Shown here one piece after another: positions 53,401 through 62,593 of a DNA stretch of 64,000 bases. Numbering within the stretch: the stretch's first letter is position 1; every line of letters starts with the position of its first letter. This DNA comes from JAJCYK01 sp965224285 (lineage in GTDB: Bacteria > Bacteroidota > Bacteroidia > Cytophagales > Cyclobacteriaceae). The notes under the pieces were generated by a model, which had not been told where the DNA came from, ran no database searches, and saw only the letters and a program-made list of their open reading frames with translations. The position numbers were made by a program, and so were the translations under genes. Location: assembly GCA_965224285.1 (NCBI GenBank), contig OZ245043.1, positions 2,356,001 to 2,420,000 of the forward strand, read 5' to 3'.

Positions 53401-54918
53401 CGGGGTATCTGCCCCCATGCTGCCTATCGGTTCGGTAGCTTTTTCCACTAAAGGTTCAATAATTAACCTCACATCCTCCTGGGTGTAGCCAAAAGCTAGC
53501 TGTCGGGTCAACAGATCAGTGGTAACAGGAGTCGAATACTCAGGTACCGGGATATCCTTAAGATATAATTTATTTTCCTCCAGCCAATCCTGGTAAGGCT
53601 GGGTGGAGCATAACTCATTCTTGAGCTCCTCATCGCTGATTATAACCCCCCGGTTTAGGTCCGCTACAAACATTCTACCCGGTTGCAACCTTCCTTTAAG
53701 AAGTACTTTGGACTCGTCCACGGGTAGTGCCCCAGCTTCTGAAGCCATCACCAACTTATGATCGGAGGTGAGGCAATATCGGGATGGACGCAAACCATTC
53801 CTATCAAGGGTTGCACCTACTAACTCCCCATCGGTAAAGCAGATGGACGCCGGCCCATCCCATGGTTCCATTAATGAAGCATGATATTCATAAAATGCCT
53901 TTTTCTTAGGATCCATTAAATCATTATCCTGCCAGGCCTCTGGAATCACCATCATCATGGCGTGGGGCAGAGATCGCCCTCCCAGTACCAACATTTCAAC
54001 AATAGCATCCAAATTGGCTGAATCGGAATGGGCTTTATCACACACCGGGAGCAGAATCTTGAACTCTTCGTCGGTAAAAAGGTCGGATTTAAACAAGGCC
54101 TGTTTGGATTTCATCCAGTTAACATTACCCCTGATGGTGTTTATTTCTCCGTTGTGCGCAATAAACCGAAATGGCTGGGCCAGTTTCCATTTAGGGAAGG
54201 TATTGGTGCTGAATCTGGAATGCACTAATGCCAAGGCGCTTATCACCCTGGGATCTCTCAGGTCGGGATAGTAAGACGGTAACTGATCGGTTCGTAATTG
54301 ACCTTTGTATACTATGGTTTTAGTGGATAAGGAAGCCCAATAAAATTCGTAGTTATTCCCGGCAATGGATCTGCCTCTGGAAGTACTGCCAATGCTGTGG
54401 GTAGTACCCATACGAAATACAAACAGCTTTCGTTCCAGGGCACTTTGATCCATAGAAAGCTTGGGCTTAATAAATATCTGCTCATAATGCAGTTCCACAG
54501 ATTTTGCTGAACCACCAATGGACCCGTTGTAGGTAGGGATCTTGCGGAAACCTAATATTTCCAACTCCAGTTTACCGGCAAGCTCATATAATCTTTCCCG
54601 GCAGGCTTCCCTAACCGCTTCCTCCCGGGGGAAGAAGATCATGCCAGCACCGTAGCCGCCTGGCTCGGGTAGATCTATCTGTAAATTTCGGCATTCATCC
54701 GCCAAAAACTGATGGGGCAGTTGTATCAAAATACCCGCTCCATCACCAGTTTCCGGTTCGCAGCCACAAGCTCCCCGGTGCTCCATGTTCTGAAGCATAA
54801 TTAATGCATCTGAAACCACCTGATGTGATTTTACACCTTTGAGATGAGCCACAAACCCGATACCACAGGAATCCCTTTCCATTTGTGGCAGATACAGATT
54901 ATCAGGAGCTTTTTTCAT
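50404..54918 (-). CDS. gltB: Glutamate synthase large subunit
   Basis: 1504 residues. Class II amidotransferase Cys18 in MERDSCGIGFVAHLKG (exposed after removal of a short propeptide), central and FMN synthase domains (IGGRSNSGEGGEDEVRF; ISGHDGGTGASPISSIRHAGLPWELG), the [3Fe-4S] cysteines in CIMMRKCHLNTCPVGIATQNP region, and a C-terminal glutamate-synthase beta-helix (GGELIIYP, GGTAYVYD). Makes two glutamates from glutamine and 2-oxoglutarate. A 235-base AT-rich gap separates it from ilvA and may contain its own promoter, though I found no exact TAnnTTTG box. Confidence 0.97.
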   Translation of the reverse strand: MKKAPDNLYLPQMERDSCGIGFVAHLKGVKSHQVVSDALIMLQNMEHRGACGCEPETGDGAGILIQLPHQFLADECRNLQIDLPEPGGYGAGMIFFPREEAVREACRERLYELAGKLELEILGFRKIPTYNGSIGGSAKSVELHYEQIFIKPKLSMDQSALERKLFVFRMGTTHSIGSTSRGRSIAGNNYEFYWASLSTKTIVYKGQLRTDQLPSYYPDLRDPRVISALALVHSRFSTNTFPKWKLAQPFRFIAHNGEINTIRGNVNWMKSKQALFKSDLFTDEEFKILLPVCDKAHSDSANLDAIVEMLVLGGRSLPHAMMMVIPEAWQDNDLMDPKKKAFYEYHASLMEPWDGPASICFTDGELVGATLDRNGLRPSRYCLTSDHKLVMASEAGALPVDESKVLLKGRLQPGRMFVADLNRGVIISDEELKNELCSTQPYQDWLEENKLYLKDIPVPEYSTPVTTDLLTRQLAFGYTQEDVRLIIEPLVEKATEPIGSMGADTPLAVLSHKRQHVANYFKQLFAQVSNPPIDPIREKMVMSLFTKLGSNLNILEETPEHCMEIELEQPVLDHQDFARLSHLDNTRFRSKEIDALFPVSEGNSGLEPAIDRVCQEAQQAAEDGIKVIILTDRNSDHNLAPIPSLLITGAVHHHLIGKRLRAAVGLVIASGDVIETHHFATLIGYGANAIYPYLTLETIGELSEEYTKFGHHQQAIQRYIAGVDYGLLKIFSKMGISTLQSYQGAQIFEVLGLSDQVVNKCFTDSISRIGGIGFDQIAQEVLEMHRQAYESPYRDTNGLPEGGVYQWKKQGEFHLFNPQSIHFLQSASRKNDYQLYRKFAKLINDQTEQACTLRGLFKFKKRTSIPLEEVEPVQNIFKRFATGAMSFGSISHEAHATLAIAMNRIGGRSNSGEGGEDEVRFERKPNGDWERSAIKQVASGRFGVTSNYLANADELQIKMAQGAKPGEGGQLPGHKVDEWIGRVRHSTPGVGLISPPPHHDIYSIEDLKQLIFDLKNANRDARINVKLVAEAGVGTIAAGVAKAKADVILISGHDGGTGASPISSIRHAGLPWELGVAEAHQTLVRNKLRNRVVLQTDGQIRTGRDLAIAALLGAEEWGVATGALVVEGCIMMRKCHLNTCPVGIATQNPELRRKFAGDPQHVVNYFSFLAQDLREIMAELGFRSVNEMVGQTDVLEVREDITDPKLKSLNLSPILYKVQSGAEAGLYQQISQDHEMEDILDWILLKASKRTLDQGTAYKGSFDIINTDRAVGALLSNEISKKYGSKGLPQGALQFNFKGSAGQSFGAFVAPGVRFELEGEANDYFGKGLSGGELIIYPHREATYSHRDNMIIGNVAFYGATSGEAYICGLAGERFAVRNSGVTAVVEGVGDHGCEYMTGGVVVVLGPTGRNFAAGMSGGTAYVYDPEARFPTLCNPGMVDLDPVAYEDIGLVKDIITRHHQFTGSTLAEELLRDWEHQYQHFVKVMPRDYKRVLQQRKQLEQAS

Positions 54919-55153
54919 TTCGCTGTTTAGGTTTTTGATAAATACCGTCCAGGCTTATCCCAGTATCAAGAAATGGGACGGATTTCAGGATTGCGAAACA
55001 ATAAAATTAACACAAATTGCCCTTTTATTAAAATTAATTTTACGATAAGGGCAGTACATTAATAATATTACAATTTCTCCCTTAATAATTTAATACTTTA
55101 CAAATTCTTAATGGGGAGCAAATCTGTTTTTATGAATTTTTTATCCACTCTGA

Positions 55154-56428
55154 TCAAATTAGATAGTGAAACAGATCACTGTTTTCATTTAGATACTCAT
55201 GCGCGAAATTACCAGCCTTCATCCGATCTAAAAGTGGTTTCAGATCCTGAGGTCTGGATATCTCTATCCCCACCAAGGCCGGTCCCTTCTCCCGGTTATT
55301 TTTTTTGGAGTATTCAAAGTGAGTGATATCATCATCAGGGCCCAGTACATTTTCCAGAAACTCCCTCAAAGCGCCGGCTCTTTGAGGAAATCGTACGATG
55401 AAATAATGCTTCAACCCCTCAAACAACAATGAGCGCTCCTTGATTTCTTCCGTTCTGGTTATGTCATTATTATTACCGCTGACCACGCAAACCACGTTTT
55501 TTCCTTTGATCTTATCCCGGTAATACTGCAAAGCAGTAATGGCCAAGGCTCCCGCCGGCTCCACCACAATTGCCTCATGATTATATAATTTTAGAATGGT
55601 GGAACACACGGCCCCCTCCGGTACCAATACCATGTCATCGAGGTTTTCACGGCAAATGGTAAAGGTAAGGTTCCCCACCCTTTGAACTGCAGCGCCATCC
55701 ACAAATTTATCTATCTTATCCAGTGTCAACAGCTCATCTGCTTCAAGAGAATTATGCATCGCAGGAGCACCCGCCGGTTCCACTCCAACGATTTTGGTGG
55801 CAGGACTGATCTGTTTAAACCATGAACTAAGACCCGATGCCAAGCCACCCCCACCTACAGGCACGAAAATAAAATCAATAGGCTCTCCGGCATCTTCCCA
55901 TATTTCCAACCCCACGGTTGCCTGACCTTCAATTACGGATGGGTCGTCGAATGGATGTATAAACACCGAACCTTTGCGTTGACTTTGTTCCAGAGCCTGT
56001 TGGTAGGAATCATCAAAGGTATCACCAGTTATTACCACCTCAATCTGTTTACCGCCAAACATCTTTACCTGATCGATCTTTTGTTTGGAGGTTGGATTGG
56101 GCATATAAATAGTACCCCGGATATTTAACTTCTGGCAGGAATAGGCTACACCCTGAGCATGATTACCGGCACTGGCACAAATAACGCCCCTGGCTTGCTG
56201 GTCTGCAGTAAGTCTGGAGATCTTGTTATAGGCGCCCCTGATTTTGTACGATCTTACAATTTGCAGGTCCTCCCGCTTTAAGTTGACCTTGGCCTGATAT
56301 TCATTACTCAAATTCAGGTTTTCCATCAACGGTGTGCGCATTACCGTAGCGCGGAGACGATCCCGAGCTGCCTCAATATCGCTCACCTGAGGGTAGTAAA
56401 CTTCCAGTTCCCGCTTGTCCAAGGCCAT
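55154..56428 (-). CDS. ilvA: Threonine ammonia-lyase (dehydratase), biosynthetic
   Basis: 424 residues. PLP Lys in VRSYKIRGAYNKISRL; GNHAQGVAYSCQKLNI; glycine loop VPVGGGGLASGLS. A single ACT-like regulatory domain is seen at the C-terminus (KHYFIVRFPQRAGALREFLENVLG), as in the shorter Bacteroidota/Firmicute enzymes rather than the ~510-residue E. coli form with two. Makes 2-oxobutyrate for isoleucine. Three bases after ilvC. Confidence 0.95.
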   Translation of the reverse strand: MALDKRELEVYYPQVSDIEAARDRLRATVMRTPLMENLNLSNEYQAKVNLKREDLQIVRSYKIRGAYNKISRLTADQQARGVICASAGNHAQGVAYSCQKLNIRGTIYMPNPTSKQKIDQVKMFGGKQIEVVITGDTFDDSYQQALEQSQRKGSVFIHPFDDPSVIEGQATVGLEIWEDAGEPIDFIFVPVGGGGLASGLSSWFKQISPATKIVGVEPAGAPAMHNSLEADELLTLDKIDKFVDGAAVQRVGNLTFTICRENLDDMVLVPEGAVCSTILKLYNHEAIVVEPAGALAITALQYYRDKIKGKNVVCVVSGNNNDITRTEEIKERSLLFEGLKHYFIVRFPQRAGALREFLENVLGPDDDITHFEYSKKNNREKGPALVGIEISRPQDLKPLLDRMKAGNFAHEYLNENSDLFHYLI

Positions 56429-56431
56429 AAA

Positions 56432-57502
56432 CTAGGCTAGTGTAGGTTTTTCCTGCGGTTGATTCTGAGGCCTTAGTTGACGGACCATGGCACCTGCCTG
56501 CCACATTTCTGATTCCCTCAATTCTCTCAATTCCTCCGAAAGTTTCTCCCGATAATCAGGCTGACTGTTGGTATCAATAGATCTTTGGGCCTCTTCACCG
56601 CTGGCCACCTTATCATAAAGCTCCTCAAATACCGGCTCTACAGCTTCTCTGAATTTATGCCGCCAGTCCAAGGCCCCTCGTTGAGCAGTAGTTGAACAAT
56701 TGGCATACATCCAGTCCATACCGTTCTCAGCCACCAGCAGGATTAAACTTTCAGTAAGTTCCTCCACTGTTTCATTAAAAGATTCGCTGGGAGAGTGACC
56801 TTTCTTACGCAGCAGGTTATACTGGGCTTCCAAGATACCTGCTAAGGCTCCCATGAGCGTACCTCTTTCACCAGTGAGATCACTGTATACTTCTTTTTTA
56901 AAATTAGTTTCAAACAAGTATCCTGAGCCCACACCGATACCCAGAGCTGCTACTCTTTCCCTTGCTTTGCCAGTATAGTCTTGATGAACTGCAAAGCTAG
57001 AATTCAGTCCTTTACCCTGAAGAAACATTCTTCGCAGGCTAGTTCCAGACCCTTTGGGCGCTACCAGAACTACATCGATATTTTCAGGAGGTACGATCCC
57101 GGTCCGTTCGTTGAAGGTAATGCCGAACCCGTGTGAAAAATATAAGGTTTTACCTTCAGTAAGGTGGTTTTTAATCGTAGGCCATAAGGCGATTTGCCCG
57201 GCGTCGGATAAGAGAAACTGAATTATTGTTCCTCTTTCACAGGCTTCCTCAATAGAAAATAAAGTCTCCCCCGGAACCCATCCATCGGCTAGGGCTTTAT
57301 CCCAGGAAGCCGAAGGGTACCTCTGTCCCACGATTACTCTAAACCCATTGTCTTTGAGATTCAGTGCCTGACCGGGGCCCTGTACACCGTATCCGATCAC
57401 CGCAATGGTGTCATCCTTTAGTACATCCAATGCTTTATCCAGGGGAAATTCCTCCCGGGTCAGTACTTCTTCTTCAACACCTCCAAAATTAAGCTTTGCC
57501 AT
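56432..57502 (-). CDS. ilvC: Ketol-acid reductoisomerase
   Basis: 356 residues, nearer the short class I length (~340) than the ~490-residue class II. NADP motif IAVIGYGVQGPGQALNLKDNG, FSHGFGITFNE, APKGSGTSLRRMFLQGKG, and the metal-binding EVYSDLTGERGTLMGALAG. In the nucleotide-binding loop GQRYPSASW the pattern suggests NADPH. The C-terminal tail (QNQPQEKPTLA) is an added low-complexity extension. Converts acetolactate/acetohydroxybutyrate. Confidence 0.95.
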   Translation of the reverse strand: MAKLNFGGVEEEVLTREEFPLDKALDVLKDDTIAVIGYGVQGPGQALNLKDNGFRVIVGQRYPSASWDKALADGWVPGETLFSIEEACERGTIIQFLLSDAGQIALWPTIKNHLTEGKTLYFSHGFGITFNERTGIVPPENIDVVLVAPKGSGTSLRRMFLQGKGLNSSFAVHQDYTGKARERVAALGIGVGSGYLFETNFKKEVYSDLTGERGTLMGALAGILEAQYNLLRKKGHSPSESFNETVEELTESLILLVAENGMDWMYANCSTTAQRGALDWRHKFREAVEPVFEELYDKVASGEEAQRSIDTNSQPDYREKLSEELRELRESEMWQAGAMVRQLRPQNQPQEKPTLA

Positions 57503-57537
57503 TTCGTTTTATTTAAGTTTGTATAATGTCTATTAGT

Positions 57538-58113
57538 CTATTGCTGGTGATTGTGCAGCTCTTGAAGAAACGCATCAGTCCGTCGGATGGACTTGGAAAT
57601 AGCTATTCTTCCGGATCTCACGAACTCCAACACCCCATATGGTTTTAATTTTTCGAACAAGTCTCTGGTTTCTTGCTGATGACCAGTTTTTTCTATGATT
57701 ATAAATTCCTCCTCTATGACCAGGATGCGAGCACCGTTATTACGTATTAGCTGCTCAGTATTGTCACTATTCAGGAATATTTTGGTGGGCACTTTATAAA
57801 GCGCTATTTCCTGATAGTAAATATCCTGATCCTCATAAACAAAGGCCCAGAAAACCTCGATCAGCTTGCGAATACGCTTTACCACCTTTTCTGCCTGTGC
57901 ACGAGTGGTATTGATCACAATAGTATAACGGCTCACCCCTTCCACCTCCGTTTCCGAAACATTTATGCTTTCGATGTTAATTTTTCTTCGGGTGAATATG
58001 ATGGTTACAGCATTGAGCAAACCACTCTTATTCTCCGTCAGAATGGACAGATTGAAAGAGCGCACCTGGTGCTCATTATTCAACGGCGTACTATTGTTTC
58101 TTGTTTGTGCCAT
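57538..58113 (-). CDS. ilvN: Acetolactate synthase small (regulatory) subunit
   Basis: 191 residues. N-terminal ACT domain: FNLSILTENKSGLLNAVTIIFTRRKINIESINV, followed by an ALS_ss_C type domain (EFIIIEKTGHQQETRDLFEKLKPYGVLEFVRSGR). Binds valine to inhibit IlvB. Two bases after ilvB, 35 bases before ilvC. Confidence 0.94.
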   Translation of the reverse strand: MAQTRNNSTPLNNEHQVRSFNLSILTENKSGLLNAVTIIFTRRKINIESINVSETEVEGVSRYTIVINTTRAQAEKVVKRIRKLIEVFWAFVYEDQDIYYQEIALYKVPTKIFLNSDNTEQLIRNNGARILVIEEEFIIIEKTGHQQETRDLFEKLKPYGVLEFVRSGRIAISKSIRRTDAFLQELHNHQQ

Positions 58114-58115
58114 AA

Positions 58116-59840
58116 CTACTCCATTCTGATATCTGATACCGCAGCACCGCTTGGAACCATGGGAAATACATTTTCTTCTTTTTCTACTACCACTTCCAAT
58201 AGATAAGCTGAAGGGTGATTCAACATGGTTTCGATGGCGTCGGATAGCTGCTCACGCTGCTCCACTTTTTCACTTTCAATGGAGAATCCTTTGGCGATTT
58301 TGGTAAAATCGGGATTCTTCATTTCTGTGAATGAGTAGCGCCTTTCAAAAAACAATTGCTGCCATTGCCTAACCATACCCAGGAAGCTGTTATTTAGTAT
58401 GACTATTTTAACCGGAATATCATATTGGAAGATAGTACCCAGCTCTTGCAGGGTCATCTGGAACCCACCGTCTCCGATGATAGCCACCACCTGGCGATCT
58501 GGTGATCCAATTTTTGCACCCATGGCAGCCGGCAAGGCAAAGCCCATGGTGCCCAGTCCTCCGCTGGTCACATTACTATGGGGCAGTTTGAATTCATAAT
58601 AACGGGAAGTCGACATTTGATGCTGACCAACATCTGTCACAATTATCGCTTTCCCCCGAGTCTGTTCAGAAATTCTCCTAACCACCTCACCCATTTTGAT
58701 GCCAGGAGATTCAGGATACAGGTCTTTTTGGATAATCTTTTGCTCCTCCACCTGGTGCAGGTCGGCAAAACGCTTCTTCCATTGCGGGTGGGATCCTGCT
58801 TCCACTCTGTCTATCAGAGCAGTAAGCGCTTCCTTGGCATCAGCTATTACTGGTATATGGGCTTTAATATTCTTGTCCACTTCGGATGGATCGATTTCAA
58901 TGTGGATCACTTTGGCCTGGGTAGCATATCTAGTGGTATCCCCAGTCACCCGGTCGTCAAAACGCATTCCAACTGCAATCAGCACATCACATTCATTGGT
59001 CAGTACATTAGGGGCATAGTTACCATGCATACCCAACATCCCCATATTCAGGGGGTGATCATGATCCAATGCTGATAATCCCAGTATGGTCCAGGCAGTG
59101 GGGATATCAGCTTTTTCAATAAACTGTCTTAAAACATCCTGGGCCTGTGAAATCAACACTCCCTGCCCTAACAATAACATCGGTCGCTTTGCCTGGTTGA
59201 TCAGTTCAGCCGCTGCCTGTATTCTCTCTGAATTGAGTTTCGGTCGTGGATGATAAGTACGTATGTTGAGGCAAGGCTGGTATTTAAAATCCAGAGTTTC
59301 AAATTGGGCATCCTTGGTGATGTCAATAAGAACCGGACCTGGTCTGCCAGATTTGGCGATGTAAAAAGCTTTTGCTATTACTTCAGGTATTTCAGCAGCC
59401 TCGGTAATCTGATGGTTCCATTTGGTGACCGGCATGGATATTCCGATCACATCAGTTTCCTGAAATGCATCCGTGCCCAATAATTTTGATGGCACCTGCC
59501 CGGTAATACAGACCATGGCGGTACTATCAATTTGGGCATCTGCTATCCCAGTTATTAGGTTTGTGGCCCCAGGACCTGAAGTGGCGAACACCACCCCCGG
59601 CTTGTTACTGACCCTGGCATACCCCTGAGCGGCGTGAGTAGCTCCTTGTTCGTGACGTACCAGCACATGATTTACCTGATCTTTAAATTGATACAAGGCA
59701 TCGTATATCGGCATGATCGCCCCACCGGGATAACCAAAGATAGTGTCCACCTGCTCTGCCAGCAGGGCCCGGATCACGGCTTCAGCTCCGGTGATCAACT
59801 GTTCTTTAGTTTGCGTCTTTTTTGTTGCTAATGTTTCCAT
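58116..59840 (-). CDS. ilvB: Acetolactate synthase large (catalytic) subunit
   Basis: 574 residues, thiamine diphosphate enzyme. FGYPGGAIMPIYDAL, catalytic Glu in VRHEQGATHAAQGYARV, ThDP/Mg motif IGDGGFQMTLQELGTIFQYDIPVKIVILNN region, and the FAD region HGNYAPN. Two bases each side to ilvD and ilvN, showing one transcript. Common step for valine, leucine and isoleucine. Confidence 0.97.
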   Translation of the reverse strand: METLATKKTQTKEQLITGAEAVIRALLAEQVDTIFGYPGGAIMPIYDALYQFKDQVNHVLVRHEQGATHAAQGYARVSNKPGVVFATSGPGATNLITGIADAQIDSTAMVCITGQVPSKLLGTDAFQETDVIGISMPVTKWNHQITEAAEIPEVIAKAFYIAKSGRPGPVLIDITKDAQFETLDFKYQPCLNIRTYHPRPKLNSERIQAAAELINQAKRPMLLLGQGVLISQAQDVLRQFIEKADIPTAWTILGLSALDHDHPLNMGMLGMHGNYAPNVLTNECDVLIAVGMRFDDRVTGDTTRYATQAKVIHIEIDPSEVDKNIKAHIPVIADAKEALTALIDRVEAGSHPQWKKRFADLHQVEEQKIIQKDLYPESPGIKMGEVVRRISEQTRGKAIIVTDVGQHQMSTSRYYEFKLPHSNVTSGGLGTMGFALPAAMGAKIGSPDRQVVAIIGDGGFQMTLQELGTIFQYDIPVKIVILNNSFLGMVRQWQQLFFERRYSFTEMKNPDFTKIAKGFSIESEKVEQREQLSDAIETMLNHPSAYLLEVVVEKEENVFPMVPSGAAVSDIRME

Positions 59841-59842
59841 GA

Positions 59843-61519
59843 TTATTGGTCGGTTACACAGCCCTTGGCAGCCGATGAAACGGCATTGGCATATTTAAAG
59901 AGAATACCTTGTTTGGGTTTCAGTGGTGGCTGCAACCACTCCGATCTCCTAGTTTTAATTTCTTCATCACTGAGATCCACCTGTATTAAATGTTTGGTAG
60001 CATCAATAGTAATTTGGTCACCGTCTTTAAGTAAGGCTATCAATCCACCCTCCTGGGCTTCCGGAGTGATGTGTCCTACCACAAAACCGTGGGTGCCCCC
60101 TGAAAATCGACCATCGGTAATGAGCGCTACAGATTTACCCAGTCCTGCACCCATGATGGCAGAAGTTGGTTTCAGCATTTCCGGCATTCCCGGTCCCCCT
60201 CTGGGGCCCTCGTAACGGATCACTACTACATCACCAGCCTTTACTTTTCCTTCTTGAATTCCCCGGTTGGCTTCAAATTCTCCGTCAAATACCCGTGCCG
60301 TACCAGTAAATCTCTCCCCTTCTTTACCGGTAATTTTAGCTACGGCACCTTGTTGAGCCAGATTGCCATAAAGAATTTGCAAGTGGCCGGTGGATTTTAT
60401 TGGTGACTCCACGGGATGAATAATCTTTTGATCCTGAGGTAAATTATCCAAAGGCTCCAGGTTTTCAGCCAGGCTTAAACCGGTAATAGTGCGGCAACTG
60501 CCATCCAAAAGCCCCTCTGAAAGTAGCCTTTTCATCACTGCGGGAGTTCCACCAACCTTGTGCAAGTCTTCCATCAGGTACCGTCCGCTTGGTTTTAGAT
60601 CGGCCAAATACGGAGTGCGATCACTCACTTCCTGGAAGTCTTCCAGTTGAAGTTCCAATTCCAGCGATCTGGCAATAGCCAACAAATGCAGCACCGCATT
60701 AGTCGACCCTCCTAAAGCCATAACCATGGTAAGGGCATTTCGCATGGACGCCTGGGTGACAATATCCCTCGGTTTGAGGTCTAATTCTAATAATTGTCTC
60801 ATGGCTTTACCCGCTTCCCTACATTCGGCTATTTTTTCTTTACTAACCGCTGGATTGCTGGCGCTATAAGGTAAAGTCATTCCCATGGCCTCCAGGGCAG
60901 TAGCCATGGTGTTGGCAGTATACATGCCGCCGCAGGCGCCTGCACCGGGGCAGGCATTTTGAATGATTCCTTGGAATTCGTCTTCGGTTATTGCCTCACT
61001 GTATCGTTCTCCTAATGCTTCAAAGGCGGAAACAATATCCAATCTGCGATCTTTATAACGCCCTGGGGCTATAGTTCCACCATAGACGATAATTCCTGGA
61101 CGATTTATTCTTCCCAAGGCCATCATGGCTCCCGGCATATTTTTATCACAACCTACCACTGCAACAATCCCATCATAGCTTTGTGCATTTACCACGGTTT
61201 CTATGGAATCAGCTATAATATCCCTGGATGGAAGAGAGAAACGCATTCCTGGGGTCCCCATGGAAATGCCATCGCTGACCCCTATGGTGTTAAAAACCAG
61301 GCCGATCAGGTCTTCTGATATGGCACCCTGCTTCACTTCCTGTGCCAGCCCATTGAGTTGCATGTTACAGGGATTACCCTCATAACCTGTACTGGCGATA
61401 CCTACCTGGGCTTTCTTTAAATCTTCAGTACTTAAGCCAATGGCGTGGAACATGGCCTGAGAAGCAGGCTGCGACACATCCTGAGTGACAGTTTTACTGT
61501 ATTTGTTTAGTTCACGCAT
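59843..61519 (-). CDS. ilvD: Dihydroxy-acid dehydratase
   Basis: 558 residues. Iron-sulfur cysteines in VGCDKNMPGAMMAL and CPGAGACGGMYTANTMATAL plus the N-terminal GNPCNMQLN; C-terminal TDGRFSGGTHGFVVGHITPEA. The three Cys pattern fits the IlvD/Edd superfamily; dihydroxy-acid rather than phosphogluconate because of context and of the ilv-type N-terminus. Three bases after ilvE. Confidence 0.96.
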   Translation of the reverse strand: MRELNKYSKTVTQDVSQPASQAMFHAIGLSTEDLKKAQVGIASTGYEGNPCNMQLNGLAQEVKQGAISEDLIGLVFNTIGVSDGISMGTPGMRFSLPSRDIIADSIETVVNAQSYDGIVAVVGCDKNMPGAMMALGRINRPGIIVYGGTIAPGRYKDRRLDIVSAFEALGERYSEAITEDEFQGIIQNACPGAGACGGMYTANTMATALEAMGMTLPYSASNPAVSKEKIAECREAGKAMRQLLELDLKPRDIVTQASMRNALTMVMALGGSTNAVLHLLAIARSLELELQLEDFQEVSDRTPYLADLKPSGRYLMEDLHKVGGTPAVMKRLLSEGLLDGSCRTITGLSLAENLEPLDNLPQDQKIIHPVESPIKSTGHLQILYGNLAQQGAVAKITGKEGERFTGTARVFDGEFEANRGIQEGKVKAGDVVVIRYEGPRGGPGMPEMLKPTSAIMGAGLGKSVALITDGRFSGGTHGFVVGHITPEAQEGGLIALLKDGDQITIDATKHLIQVDLSDEEIKTRRSEWLQPPLKPKQGILFKYANAVSSAAKGCVTDQ

Positions 61520-61522
61520 TTC

Positions 61523-62413
61523 CTAAACCAAGGTAAAATCTCTGAATTCATTATTTGCCACCTGCTGCCGGTACACTAGGAATAAGCTGTAGGCGATAGT
61601 ATCTTCCCACTCCATGGAGTAATTATGACCTCCAATAGATTTGATGCCGGAAATTTCAATTGCAGTTCCCGTAAAGAAGGCATGATCAGCATCCACCAAC
61701 TCTTCAGGATCAAGTTTCCTTTCAACAACATCATAACCCATTTCCCTGGCATATTCCATCACCGTAGACCTGGTGATGCCTGGCAGAATATTTCCAGCCG
61801 CCGGAGTATACAATACCTCCTTTTTCTCATAAAAGAAGTTCGCTCCCGGGCCTTCAGCGACATGGCCTTCATGATCCAGGATCAGCGCCTCGTCAAACCC
61901 TTTGGATTTCGCTTCCATAGTCGCCAGAATAGAATTGGTATAATTTCCACAGATCTTGGCATCAACCGGTATTGATTTGGGACTTTGTTTTTCATAACTG
62001 GAGATCATCACCCTAAGGGGATCGCTACCCAGATACCTTCCCCATTGCCAGGCTGCCATAAGAACGTATACTTCCTTGGTCTCTGTCAAGGTCATGTTAT
62101 TACCCAAATAAACCAAAGGCCGGATATAGGCGCTGGTCAATCTGTTTCTCTTCAATAGTTGGTAGGCTATTTCAGTAAGCTCCTCCGATGAATAGGGGAT
62201 GTCAATAAACATCCTGTCGGCAGAATGGTGTAAACGGTCAAAATGCTCTTTTGCCTTGAAAATATGGGGGCCCGCGGAGGTTTCATAGGCTCGGAGCCCT
62301 TCAAATACCCCATTGCCATAATGCAATGTTTGACTGAACAGATCGCCCATGGCTTCGTTGGCTTTCAACCATTTGCCATCCAGAAATAATATAGTGTCTC
62401 TATCGAGATACAT
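61523..62413 (-). CDS. ilvE: Branched-chain amino acid aminotransferase
   Basis: 296 residues, fold type IV. PLP Lys in VDAKICGNYTNSILATMEAKSKGFDEA, plus FEGLRAYETSAGPHIFKAKEHFDRL, EGPGANFFY and FFTGTAIEISGI. First gene of the ilv unit after the leader peptide and terminator. Transfers amino groups from glutamate to the three branched-chain keto acids. Confidence 0.96.
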   Translation of the reverse strand: MYLDRDTILFLDGKWLKANEAMGDLFSQTLHYGNGVFEGLRAYETSAGPHIFKAKEHFDRLHHSADRMFIDIPYSSEELTEIAYQLLKRNRLTSAYIRPLVYLGNNMTLTETKEVYVLMAAWQWGRYLGSDPLRVMISSYEKQSPKSIPVDAKICGNYTNSILATMEAKSKGFDEALILDHEGHVAEGPGANFFYEKKEVLYTPAAGNILPGITRSTVMEYAREMGYDVVERKLDPEELVDADHAFFTGTAIEISGIKSIGGHNYSMEWEDTIAYSLFLVYRQQVANNEFRDFTLV

Positions 62414-62435
62414 AGTAGTAGTGCGACTTAGCCAG

Positions 62436-62470
62436 CAAAAAAAAATGCCATCCCGAGTGGAATGGCATTT
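62436..62470 (-). terminator. Rho-independent terminator in ilv leader (attenuator)
   Basis: Minus strand AAATGCCATTCC pairs with GGGATGGCATTT (one T-G wobble), loop ACTC, followed by a nine-T run. It lies between a short Ile/Leu/Val-rich ORF (21 bases after its stop) and ilvE (ATG 62413), so termination here would prevent expression of the whole ilv block. Position and form match an attenuator rather than the end of leuB, which stops 160 bases earlier. Confidence 0.9.
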
Positions 62471-62491
62471 GATTTTTTACGCTGGTCTATA

Positions 62492-62572
62492 TCATGTATA
62501 CCATTCCTGTTTCAGCGTTCTCACGAGCACGCTAATGAGGGTAATGGAAATAATGATATAGGTGTTGATCAT
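62492..62572 (-). CDS. ilv leader peptide, 26 aa, rich in Ile/Leu/Val/Thr
   Basis: ORF from ATG 62572 to TGA 62492. Of 26 residues, six are Ile, three Leu, two Val and four Thr; the core reads YIIISITLISVLVRTL. It begins a few bases after a predicted transcription start and is followed by a terminator before ilvE. This is the layout of the E. coli ilvGMEDA and thr leader attenuators, here in Bacteroidota. The presence of Thr codons is of interest because thrABC lies downstream in the same block. Confidence 0.8.
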   Translation of the reverse strand: MINTYIIISITLISVLVRTLKQEWYT

Positions 62573-62593
62573 AATTTCTTTTATTTGAAACAG

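Noticed and set aside
54919..55153. Possible leader peptide before gltB (ATG near 55058, 24 codons) with an AT-rich GCCCTT...AAGGGC hairpin
   Set aside because: No enrichment for Glu, Gln, Thr or Ile codons and no T-run after the hairpin; no promoter box of good quality found.
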